From contig NZ_QNRK01000007.1 in NCBI RefSeq assembly GCF_003315135.1, positions 89,967 through 153,966 on the forward strand: a stretch of DNA of 64,000 nucleotides, in the 5' to 3' direction. Under the pieces are notes generated by a model, which was given only the letters and a program-made list of their open reading frames with translations, was not told the DNA's origin and ran no database searches. Of this stretch, positions 54,016-61,467 are shown in pieces. The stretch's first letter is position 1. Each line of letters begins with the position of its first letter. The translations under genes and the position numbers were made by a program. This DNA comes from Roseiarcus fermentans (GTDB lineage: Bacteria > Pseudomonadota > Alphaproteobacteria > Rhizobiales > Beijerinckiaceae).

Positions 54016-54067
54016 TGCGCTCACCCTCGTGATCGAAGACACGGGATCATACGCGGCCGACGCGCGC

Positions 54068-54352
54068 TCAGCCGAAGAAGGAAACGATCGCGCCGTCGAG
54101 CTTCGCAATCGACATCTGGATCGGGGCCGGATCGCCAGGGACGGCGTTCGGCCGCATCTCGATAGCGCCCCGAACGACCCAGACTTCCGATCCGTCTTCC
54201 ACCGTCAGCGGTTCCTGTGCGCGAGCGCGTTCTTCGCCCAGAACATCGGTGATCACCATTCGGCATAGGGCGAGCGCCGTTGCGCGCGACACCAAATGCT
54301 GTCCGATTGCTGCTCGAATGTGCATCGAGCCGTCGCGTTTGACTGAGCTCAT
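54068..54352 (-). CDS. NTF2-fold immunity-like protein
   Basis: A 94-residue protein: HLVSRATALALCRMVITDVL, AQEPLTVEDGSEVWVVRGAI and ending SIAKLDGAIVSFFG. The pattern ATALxLxRxV...QEPLxVEDGxxVWxVxG...KxDGxIxS fits the NTF2-fold immunity family linked to polymorphic toxins. No signal peptide, so a cytoplasmic antidote is expected. It is clearly paralogous to its neighbours at 54489, 54817 and 55813. Confidence 0.78.
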   Translation of the reverse strand: MSSVKRDGSMHIRAAIGQHLVSRATALALCRMVITDVLGEERARAQEPLTVEDGSEVWVVRGAIEMRPNAVPGDPAPIQMSIAKLDGAIVSFFG

Positions 54353-54488
54353 CAGCTCACCGAATTAAAACTATTCTCTTGACTTGGCGGGCATCGCAGC
54401 GTCACTTGCGCATGAAAAGGAGCATGGCCAAAATAGTAACGAATCGTCTCTCCATGCCTCAGCTCCCGAGTACGCTTCCGCCCCATCC

Positions 54489-54779
54489 TCAATCGAAGTA
54501 AGACACGATGGCGCCGTCGAACTTGGCGATCGCCATTTCGATCGGGCTCGGGTCGCCGGGAACGGCGTCGGGCTTCATCACGACGGATCCTCGAATTTTC
54601 CAGACGTCGGACCCGTCCTCGACGACGAGCGGCTCCTGCGCCGTGCACTCGGCCGGCCCGCGAATATCCGCGACGACCATGCGACAGATCGCCAGCGCCG
54701 TATCGCGTGAGATCAACTGCTGCCCCAGCCCCTGTCGCACGACCATCGACCCGTCGCGCTTGTACGCGTCTATGGCCAT
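54489..54779 (-). CDS. NTF2-fold immunity-like protein
   Basis: A 96-residue paralogue: LISRDTALAICRMVVADIRG, AQEPLVVEDGSDVWKIRGSV and AIAKFDGAIVSYFD. A strong GGAGG lies five bases before the ATG at 54779; the longer frame from 54806 is unlikely. It is most similar to the gene at 55813-56100, including DAVPGDPSP in both, so these two are the youngest duplicates. Confidence 0.8.
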   Translation of the reverse strand: MAIDAYKRDGSMVVRQGLGQQLISRDTALAICRMVVADIRGPAECTAQEPLVVEDGSDVWKIRGSVVMKPDAVPGDPSPIEMAIAKFDGAIVSYFD

Positions 54780-54816
54780 TTTCTCCTCCATGGCTGCAGT
54801 CGCCACGGGGCGCGAT

Positions 54817-55089
54817 TCAAAACGTCAGAGAGACAATCGCAGCGTCGAGCTTCGAAACAGAGACTTCGATCGGCCCACGCGCGTATTGCTGGGAAGCCCG
54901 GCTGCCGGTGACTTTCCAGACGCTGCCGCCGTCTTCGACTTTCAACGGCGACTGGGCGACGAGCTCGTCGGAGCCGTAGTAATCTTCGATCACCATCTTG
55001 ACGAGAGCGAGCGCGGTAGTCGAGGACACGAGCTGCGTCCCGGCGGCTGTGAATACGATCATCGAAACATCGCGTTCCGGCTTTTCCAT
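54817..55089 (-). CDS. NTF2-fold immunity-like protein, divergent copy
   Basis: A 90-residue protein: LVSSTTALALVKMVIEDYYG, AQSPLKVEDGGSVWKVTGSR and SVSKLDAAIVSLTF. Same fold pattern as its neighbours but the most divergent of the array. GAGG six bases before the ATG at 55089 sets the start. Confidence 0.76.
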   Translation of the reverse strand: MEKPERDVSMIVFTAAGTQLVSSTTALALVKMVIEDYYGSDELVAQSPLKVEDGGSVWKVTGSRASQQYARGPIEVSVSKLDAAIVSLTF

Positions 55090-55199
55090 CGAGGACCTCA
55101 CGCTGCTTGTCGGCCTCCTGTCCCAAGCACAATTTACACCGTGCCGCTGGAATGAGAGGAAATCAAGTGGCGCGCTTGGCTCACGAGTCCGTCGTCCGC

Positions 55200-55622
55200 T
55201 CATAACGCGGGGGGCGAGCGCACCAGAAGGCCCTGGACGACCGAGTCCACTCCCGACACGAGCACAAAGCTTTCGATGCCGCCGATCTTGCAAACGATCG
55301 CATATCCGTCGCTTGCGCGCGAAGGCGAAATCCGTTGATCAGTTCCGAATCGAAGCGCCTTCACGTTTGCATCCCGGACGGCGTCGTCCGGAAACATCAA
55401 GGCGATCTCCCGAATCGGCTGCTCGAAGAGCGCTCCGCCAACCACAATATTTTGGGCAGGGAGACGGGCGCCGGTCATCGCACAGGCGAGTTTGCCGGCG
55501 CCCACGACACTTGCCTCACCGATGTCGATCCCTAGAGTCGGCGCGAGCCACGACCAGTCCAATGGGCGGGGTTGCTGTATAGATCGGGCCATTGCGGTCA
55601 GTAAGACGCCCAAGTCGATCAT
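55200..55622 (-). CDS. Unrecognised small protein within the immunity array
   Basis: A 140-residue soluble protein (IDLGVLLTAMARSIQQPRPL; DWSWLAPTLGIDIGEASVVG; GGIESFVLVSGVDSVVQGLL). It does not show the NTF2 pattern of its neighbours. AGGTGAG seven bases before the ATG at 55622 supports the start. By position it may be an immunity protein of another family or a toxin partner; function unknown. The 190 bases to its right are AT-rich and non-coding. Confidence 0.6.
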   Translation of the reverse strand: MIDLGVLLTAMARSIQQPRPLDWSWLAPTLGIDIGEASVVGAGKLACAMTGARLPAQNIVVGGALFEQPIREIALMFPDDAVRDANVKALRFGTDQRISPSRASDGYAIVCKIGGIESFVLVSGVDSVVQGLLVRSPPAL

Positions 55623-55812
55623 TGCAGCACTCACCTGTTCAGTAATTTAGAAGAGGATAGGGATTATCCGGCCGACAACTCTTCCATTCGACGCATAATT
55701 ACTTATAGACAAAGTCCATGATAGTGAATGTTTTCGATTATCAGTACGGACCGGCAGATCGCAAGACCTGAGTCTGCTAGATCCTCGCACGAAATGTTGA
55801 CCGTTGGCGTAC

Positions 55813-56100
55813 TTAGTCAAAGTAAGACAAAATCGTCCCGTCGAATTTTGTGATCAACATCTTAGCCGGACTGGGATCGCCGGGGACAGCGTCTGGCTTC
55901 AGCACGACGGATCCCTGGATCCGCCAAGCGTCGCCGGCATCGTCGACGACAAAAGGCTCCTGAGCCTTCGCTTCGGCAGCGCCGCGAATGTCCGTCACGA
56001 CCATGCGACAGATCGCGAGCGCCGTGTCGCGCGAGATCAGTTGCTGGCCCAGCGCCTTGCGCACAAACATCGAACCGTCGTTCTTGGAAAGCCCGGTCAT
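55813..56100 (-). CDS. NTF2-fold immunity-like protein next to the toxin remnant
   Basis: A 95-residue protein: LISRDTALAICRMVVTDIRG, AQEPFVVDDAGDAWRIQGSV and LITKFDGTILSYFD. A GGGAGGGG ribosome site precedes the ATG. It is the first gene after the toxin-like remnant, where the cognate immunity gene of a polymorphic toxin normally sits. Confidence 0.8.
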   Translation of the reverse strand: MTGLSKNDGSMFVRKALGQQLISRDTALAICRMVVTDIRGAAEAKAQEPFVVDDAGDAWRIQGSVVLKPDAVPGDPSPAKMLITKFDGTILSYFD

Positions 56101-56140
56101 TATGCTCGACCCCTCCCATTTGCCTCTGGCAGGACGCCTG

Positions 56141-57133
56141 TCACTTTCGCATATACTGCCACAACGGGTAGGTTGTCATCGGTTCTCCGGGCCCCTGCGT
56201 ATAGAGTACGACGACAGGAATTGCCGGCAAGGCGACATTGCGAGTGAACGCCAGCGCTGAGATTCTCGCGTCATTCGACGCGACAAGCTCGCCGAGTTCG
56301 ATGTGAGGATAGACGATTTGTTGCGCGGGCGTAAATTTCGGGTCCGTCCCGGTCTTGACTTCAATAGCATAGACGCTCCCCGTAGGAGTTCGAACCATCA
56401 GCTCGACGGTGGCAGTGACCGCGACCGGTCCTTGTAACGTTAGCGGGACTTCTTTAAGAACAGAATTCCCGGCCTTCGCGAGCACTTCGGCGAACTGATC
56501 CCTCACAATGTCGTGGAATCTGCCCTGATAGGCCGCATCGACGATCGGCAGCTCCCGGGACGTCGCGTCCGTTCTGACCTCATGCCCGCGTGTGTCTGAC
56601 GCGTCCGCAACCTGAACGCCGATTGGCTTTTTCGTCGTCGCGCCGGTCGCCTCTCCAGAATCCTCGCGCGCCCATGGCCGCCGTCGGGATTCCCGGGGAG
56701 AATACGCGGCTGGTCGGGTTGTAGCTTCTCAGCGCATCCGGAGTCGGCTCGAGGCCGAGCGCCTCGACGACGACCATCGGCGCCACGCCCGCCTCGATCA
56801 GCGCGTCGGCGACGAACAGTCGCCGGGCGTCCTCCTGCGGCCGCGCGAGCTTGGCCAGGCCGCTCAGCGCGAGATGGGTCAGCGCCAGCTGCGTCTCGCC
56901 GGCGCGCCACGTTTCGACCGCGCGCCGAACATGCCTCAGCGCGGACGCCGGGGCGGGGCGCCCGTGCGCGGCAGCGATCAGCGCGCCGAGCCGCGCCTCG
57001 TCGACCGCGCCCCGACCTTCGCCAGCCGCGTCCGGGCGCCGAAGACGAGCGAATCTCCGTCGAACGTCAGTTCGCGCGCGATCGGCCGAGCCGCCGCCGC
57101 CCGCCAGGCCTTGTTCACGTCATCCAGCCGCAT
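56141..57133 (-). pseudogene. Frameshifted polymorphic-toxin-like gene with REase-fold C-terminal domain
   Basis: From the ATG at 57133 (GGAGGG upstream) the gene reads NKAWRAAAARPIARELTFDG, then changes frame near 57028 and continues VDEARLGALIAAAHGRPAPA to EALGLEPTPDALRSYN. A second frame change near 56720 gives PDQPRILPGNPDGG, and a third near 56672 gives WAREDSGEATGATTKKPIGV and on to the end. PDQPR...GNPDGG(QW) is a linker I recognise from prophage-borne toxin-like proteins of Rhizobiales. The C-terminal 121 residues (from a GTG at 56506) stay open and hold ATVELMVRT and VYAIEVKTG, a PD-(D/E)xK-type nuclease pattern. Each break can be repaired by adding one base. Now probably inactive. 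Confidence 0.72.
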
Positions 57134-57147
57134 CGCCCATCCCTCCG

Positions 57148-57582
57148 TCACGGCGCGACCAGCCGCACGCTCACCACCGCCAGCCCGTCGCCGTCGAGGT
57201 CGCCGGGATCGCGCACCGGGACGGCGACGATCTTGCAGTCGTGCACCGCGCCGCCGAGCGTCTGGCGGCCGAGGGCGGCGTCGACGCCGGCGGGCGCGAG
57301 CGCCGCGTCGAGGGCGTCGAGGGCGGCGTTGAGGGCGGTCGCGCCCGGCGTCCCGGGATCGCGCGCGTCGAAGTAGAGGAAGAACTTGGCTTCGAATGTG
57401 CGCTTCGGCGTCGCGGGCGAAGGCCATTGATAGCTCTCGGGCCCGCTCTCGAGCTGGAACAGCGCGGGCCGCAGGGACGCGGGGACTTCGCTCCAGAGTT
57501 TCATCCGCCGCGAGGCGAGCCCCCAGGGGTAGGCGGCCGAGACGGCGGCGAAGAGAGCGGAGAAGGCGGCTTCGCGGCTCAT
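57148..57582 (-). CDS. DUF3168 family tail completion protein
   Basis: A 144-residue protein: EAAFSALFAAVSAAYPWGLA at the start, FEAKFFLYFDARDPGTPGAT and VHDCKIVAVPVRDPGDLDGD near the end. DUF3168 proteins close the head-tail junction or end the tail tube. It overlaps the gp10-like gene upstream (ATGA). In the usual order the tail tube follows directly; here six kilobases of cargo lie between. Confidence 0.85.
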   Translation of the reverse strand: MSREAAFSALFAAVSAAYPWGLASRRMKLWSEVPASLRPALFQLESGPESYQWPSPATPKRTFEAKFFLYFDARDPGTPGATALNAALDALDAALAPAGVDAALGRQTLGGAVHDCKIVAVPVRDPGDLDGDGLAVVSVRLVAP

Positions 57583-58067
57583 GCGCGCTCCAAGAGTTCG
57601 GCGGCGGCGTCGGCGAGCGCGGCGACGATGTCGCCGCTCATCTCGTCGAGCGTCGCGCGCAAGTAGGACCGTTCCGGAATGACCGAGCCCGGATGCTCGA
57701 CCTTGCGTGCGAACCGCAGCGCGCCGCCGACGACGAAGGCGAGCGCCTGCGCCTTCGCCGGCAGGATCTCGTGGGCGGCGGTCTTGCCGCCGTATTCCTG
57801 GATCGCCGCATATTTGACGTCGCCGGTCGAGGCGACGCTCGCCGCGACGCCGTCGCCGTCGGTCGAGACCTCGGCCGCGATCGAGTCGCGCAGCGCCCCG
57901 GAGCGCACGTTCAGCACGCCGCCCGAGAGCTTGTCCGTCCGGACGCGGTCGGCGAGCGCCGCGGCGAGTTCGACGGCTTTCGCCGCGAGCGCCGCGCGCA
58001 GCGCCGCGGGGCAGCCGTCGAGCCGCGCCGCGGCCTCGTCGAGGCCGTCGAGTTCGAGGGCGAACAT
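57579..58067 (-). CDS. HK97 gp10-like head-tail protein
   Basis: A 162-residue protein: DKLSGGVLNVRSGALRDSIA, YAAIQEYGGKTAAHEILPAK and IPERSYLRATLDEMSGDIVA are typical of the HK97-gp10 family, which sits at the head-tail interface. The ATG shares one base with the stop of the connector gene, and its end overlaps DUF3168. Confidence 0.85.
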   Translation of the reverse strand: MFALELDGLDEAAARLDGCPAALRAALAAKAVELAAALADRVRTDKLSGGVLNVRSGALRDSIAAEVSTDGDGVAASVASTGDVKYAAIQEYGGKTAAHEILPAKAQALAFVVGGALRFARKVEHPGSVIPERSYLRATLDEMSGDIVAALADAAAELLERA

Positions 58068-58885
58068 CAGACCGCGACCCGCTTGTAGGGCTGCAGCATC
58101 GCGAGCACGGCGGCGGACACGGCGCTGGTGTCGTAGGCGATGGTCTCCTGTCCGCCGAGCGCCTTCGATCTCAAGCCGATGCGCTCGGCGGCGCGAAACC
58201 GCTCCGCCGCGAGCTCGGTCGCCGCCTGGGCGAGGTCCTGCGGCACGTAGCCGTAGCCGATCGTCACCGCCTGGCCGGCGTCGACGGCGGAGAAGCCGTA
58301 GACGCCGCCACTGACCGTGTATTGCCCGGCGCCGGGCGCCGCCGCGACGGGGCTCAAGGGGGCGCCGGTCGCGGCATAGCTGACGCCGAGATCGCTCGCC
58401 CACGGCCCGTAGGGCGCGAGCGCCGCGAGCGTGACCGGCGCTGCGGCCGGAATCGTCTGCGTTTCGCCCTGCACGGCGTAGCCGGCGCGATAGCTGACGA
58501 CGAGGCTCTGCCGCCCGGGGCGGAACGACCCGAACAGGTCGAGCGCCTGCGGCCGTCCGGGCGGCGCGCCGTCGCCGGGCTGCAGCACGTAGCCCATCGA
58601 CCCCTCCGGGTCGGGATTGGCGTCGGGCGGGATGACGACGCCGCGCCACAGCGCCGAGCTGACCTGCAGCACCGGCCATTGCCTGAGATAGACGCGGCGC
58701 GTCTCGAGATCGATCGCCTCGGTATAGCCCTGCGGCAGGAGTCCCGGGCGGCCGAGCGCGGCGTGGATGGCGCGGCTCGCGGCGGTGACGAGCGCCGCCA
58801 GCGTCGCGTCGTTCGGCCCCGCCGTCGCCGGCAGCCCGAGCCAGGCTTTTGCGGCGGCGAGTGTGGTCAGGTCGGTGGGCGACAT
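58067..58885 (-). CDS. Head-tail connector protein with inserted beta-domain
   Basis: A 272-residue protein. The N-terminal helices (LAAAKAWLGLPATAGPNDAT; LVTAASRAIHAALGR) and the end (LAQAATELAAERFRAAERIG) match the gp6-like connector/adaptor family. Between them, residues about 163-214 (WASDLGVSYAATGAPLSPVA to VTIGYGYV) form the beta-domain shared with the tail tube and hub. ATG at 58885. Confidence 0.82.
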   Translation of the reverse strand: MSPTDLTTLAAAKAWLGLPATAGPNDATLAALVTAASRAIHAALGRPGLLPQGYTEAIDLETRRVYLRQWPVLQVSSALWRGVVIPPDANPDPEGSMGYVLQPGDGAPPGRPQALDLFGSFRPGRQSLVVSYRAGYAVQGETQTIPAAAPVTLAALAPYGPWASDLGVSYAATGAPLSPVAAAPGAGQYTVSGGVYGFSAVDAGQAVTIGYGYVPQDLAQAATELAAERFRAAERIGLRSKALGGQETIAYDTSAVSAAVLAMLQPYKRVAV

Positions 58886-58910
58886 GGGGGGCCTCGTTGT
58901 GCAGGCGGTG

Positions 58911-58985
58911 GCCCTCATCCGGCGCTTCGCGCCGCCTTCCCCCTCAGGGGGAAGGGATCAGCGGACGCTGAAGGCGGCAGGGTGA
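58911..58985. repeat. Short intergenic palindromic repeat between capsid and connector
   Basis: Contains CCTTCCCCCTCAGGGGGAAGG, a perfect palindromic hairpin, flanked by CCCTCATCC and GGTGAGGG. It resembles part of the element at 49262-49443. No gene. Confidence 0.6.
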
Positions 58986-59026
58986 GGGAAGCGCGCCGGA
59001 CGAGACGCCCGGCGCCGGCGATCGGC

Positions 59027-60529
59027 TCAGCCGTTGCCGATGTTGGTGAGGATGCCGACGCCGAACGGCGCGTAGACGGCGAGCGTCTCCTCGGCGTAGA
59101 CGCCGAACTCGCGCCGCCGGGTGCGCAGCGGCCAGTCGACCCGGTAGTAGTCGCGCCGGGTCAGCACCTCGGCCACGTTCGGCGTCTGGTTCGACTGGTA
59201 CCAGACCGGCAGGCGCTCGCAGACCGCGAGAATCGTGCCCGGCGGCAGGTCGGGATGGACCTTGACCGGAATGTCGAAGCCGCCGTCGACGCTGAACGGG
59301 TTGTAGTACCAGCGCACCACGCCCGAGGCCGACACGCCGTAGGGTCCGCCGTCGCCGCCGTCGGCGCTGACGTTGTAGCGGATCAGCGGCCCGGAGGCGC
59401 TGGTCAGACACTTGTTGGTGATGTTGCGCTGCTCCTGCGCGTTGACGTAGAGCACCGTCGGCGACAGCCGGTAGGCGTTCCACATCGCCACCAGCATCGC
59501 GTCGATCTCGACCACCGAGCCGCGGCCCGAGGCGGTGAGGAACGAGCCGGTCCCCGCGGTTCCGGCCGGAAGCGACTGGACATAGGCGCCGTTCACGGGA
59601 TTGAAGCCGACCGTCAGCAGGCCGTCGAAGGCGAGCGTCGCGTTGCGCGAGTTGTCGGCCGCGATCACGGTCGCGGCCTGCTGTCCCGACGCCAGCGGCG
59701 CGGCGAAGGTGGCGCTGTTGATGGTGCTGATCGCCTGCAGCGTCTCGGCGCCGGCGGCGCCGACGTACCAGGCGTAGGCGACGGCGCCGGGAACGACCGC
59801 GACCGTGGCGTTCAGCGCCTGGCCGAGCGTCACCGCCTGGGTGGCGTTGGCGCTGCGCATCGAGGAGCCGCCGTTCAGGGTATAGGTATTGCCGTCGTTG
59901 CCGGTGATCGCCTTCTGGGTGGCGACGCCGCCGGCGAGGGTCGAGTTCTTCCAGCCCTCGAAGCTCAGCGCGACGACGATCACCGACCAGGTGGCGGCGG
60001 GCAGGGTCGCGCTCGTGCCCGATACGCTGAGCGCCGGGGCCGACGGCGTTCCGAGCGCGAGCGAGGCGTTGCCGCCGAGCAGCGCCGTCTCCTCCTTGCG
60101 CATCGTCTTCTGCAACAGGCGCAACGTCGCGGTGGCGTTGAGGTCCTCGAACCCTTCCGCGGCGGCCTCGGCTTCGAAGGTCACCGTGTCTTCCTCGCCG
60201 AGCGTCAGGTAGGGGGCGACCTGCGACTGCGCTGAATAGGACATGCTCGCGGTGCGCTGCCCTTCCGGAACCCAGCCCATCGCGTCGTAGCCCGAGCCCA
60301 GGATCGAGGTGATGGTGCGCCAGCGCGCGGCGTCGCCCGGGTTGATGCGGCCGACGCGCGGCAGCGCGTTCCTGAGCGGGGTGACGATCGGGTAGAGGTT
60401 CTTGGCCGGCGCCTGGAGGTCGTAGGCGGTGAGGCCGGTGGCGAGGGTGACGGTCTTGGCGAGCGTGTTGTCCGCCAGCGCCGCCTTGGTGAGGCGCAGG
60501 GTTTCTTCGGTCGTTTGCAGGAGACTCAT
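59027..60529 (-). CDS. Phage major capsid protein
   Basis: A 500-residue protein starting MSLLQTTEETLRLTKAALAD. The region YPIVTPLRNALPRVGRINPG, WVPEGQRTASMSY and a long beta-rich middle fit a capsid protein with an inserted domain; the C-terminus (VYAEETLAVYAPFGVGILTN) is also typical. GAGGAAAA precedes the ATG. No prohead protease or portal gene is next to it; a 790-base gap and an unrelated gene array lie upstream. Confidence 0.75.
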   Translation of the reverse strand: MSLLQTTEETLRLTKAALADNTLAKTVTLATGLTAYDLQAPAKNLYPIVTPLRNALPRVGRINPGDAARWRTITSILGSGYDAMGWVPEGQRTASMSYSAQSQVAPYLTLGEEDTVTFEAEAAAEGFEDLNATATLRLLQKTMRKEETALLGGNASLALGTPSAPALSVSGTSATLPAATWSVIVVALSFEGWKNSTLAGGVATQKAITGNDGNTYTLNGGSSMRSANATQAVTLGQALNATVAVVPGAVAYAWYVGAAGAETLQAISTINSATFAAPLASGQQAATVIAADNSRNATLAFDGLLTVGFNPVNGAYVQSLPAGTAGTGSFLTASGRGSVVEIDAMLVAMWNAYRLSPTVLYVNAQEQRNITNKCLTSASGPLIRYNVSADGGDGGPYGVSASGVVRWYYNPFSVDGGFDIPVKVHPDLPPGTILAVCERLPVWYQSNQTPNVAEVLTRRDYYRVDWPLRTRRREFGVYAEETLAVYAPFGVGILTNIGNG

Positions 60530-60856
60530 CTGGGTTTTCCTCGGGGTGAGAGGGGCGGGCGCGCGCCGGCGCCCGCGGTCGCCGACGGTCGATCAGGGCG
60601 CGCAGTCGGGTGGGGCCGAAGCCGTCCTGCGAGCGCGGCCGGCAAAGGCAATTCTTTCGTCAGGGATGACGGCGGCGACGCGCGATCGGGGCGCTCGCCT
60701 CCCGGCGCGCCCACTCGGCGTCGGCCCGGAGGGTCAGCGCCTGCTCACGAGGCGGGTTCACTGCGGGCGTTCAAGGGCGTCAGGGCGATTATGGCGTCCG
60801 GTTGCGAATCCCGAGGCGGTTGTTCGCGAGGAGCCGGACAGCGCGCGCTCCGGGAA

Positions 60857-60894
60857 GGGCGGCGTCCCGCCGCCCGGGCGCCCGACAGGCGCCC
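60857..60894. other. Two adjacent 7-bp GC hairpins
   Basis: GGGCGGC/GCCGCCC (60857-60863 with 60869-60875) is followed at once by GGGCGCC/GGCGCCC (60876-60882 with 60888-60894). No T-run follows on either strand, so they are not classic terminators. Confidence 0.55.
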
Positions 60895-61122
60895 TCCCGT
60901 TCAGCGGCGCGACCGCTCTTGCGGCCGGCTCGGCAGTGACTTTCCGGTGTGACAGCCCGGGCGCGCGCCGAAGAACGCCGTCAGTTCGCTCACAATGAGC
61001 GAGGGACCGAAGGGGGGCAGGTCACGTGAGAAAGTTGGGTTTCGATCGTTCGGTCACCGTCAGGGCTTGTCGATATCCGGCCATTCGCTCTTGGCAGCGC
61101 GGTTGGCGAGCGCGCGGCGGGG

Positions 61123-61172
61123 GTCAAGGATGCACCGGCAAAGCCGGCGCGCGCGAAGCGTGCGTCCTTGAC
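61123..61172. other. Imperfect 13-base inverted repeat with inner hairpin
   Basis: GTCAAGGATGCAC (61123-61135) pairs with GTGCGTCCTTGAC (61160-61172) with one mismatch; inside lies CCGGC-AAA-GCCGG. It may be a palindromic intergenic element or an RNA structure ahead of the capsid gene. Confidence 0.55.
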
Positions 61173-61320
61173 GTCCGCCTCGTCGTCTCGCCGATCATGA
61201 ACAGCAAGAGCGATGAGCGCGTCGGACACTGTCCGACAGAGCCAGTCCAAGTTTCTACACTTTCCTCCCGAAGCAGCGCGCTCTGGCAGTTCTCCTCATC
61301 CGCCGGTTTCGAAGGACGCT

Positions 61321-61392
61321 TCATTGCTTCGCCGCGCCGTCAGACAATTCTGTCGCCGCGGGCGGATGCTCCTTGTCAGGGGAATCGCTCAT
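61321..61392 (-). pseudogene. Truncated 5' end of a second-type array gene
   Basis: Reads MSDSPDKEHPPAATELSDGA-AKQ-stop on the minus strand, matching the start of the gene at 62608-63582 (MSGPEDKEHRPAVTELSDGA). The upstream sequence is also alike (CTCATTG-TCCTCG region). The rest of the gene is missing, so this is the remnant of a lost unit of the tandem array. Confidence 0.8.
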
Positions 61393-61467
61393 TGCTCCTC
61401 GCTCCCGGCAACATCGCGAATCGACAATCGATATTCGCCCCTCCGATGCCTGCAGGCGCGCCGCGGC

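Larger units (their letters stand above)
60530..61320. other. Non-coding gap upstream of the capsid gene
   Basis: About 790 bases without a convincing gene; open frames are arginine/proline-rich. It holds three stable GC hairpins (60857-60875, 60876-60894, 61123-61172). Such a long gap is unusual inside a phage structural operon and suggests a deletion or insertion junction, or a promoter/terminator region. Confidence 0.5.

Noticed and set aside
35988..60529. Reading the whole cluster as a true gene transfer agent
   Set aside because: Fibre, GH19 endolysin, cargo genes and fused tail-tip proteins do not fit the conserved GTA cluster; a prophage or relic is more likely.
60857..61172. Rho-independent terminators upstream of the capsid gene
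   Set aside because: Stable hairpins but no T-run on either strand.
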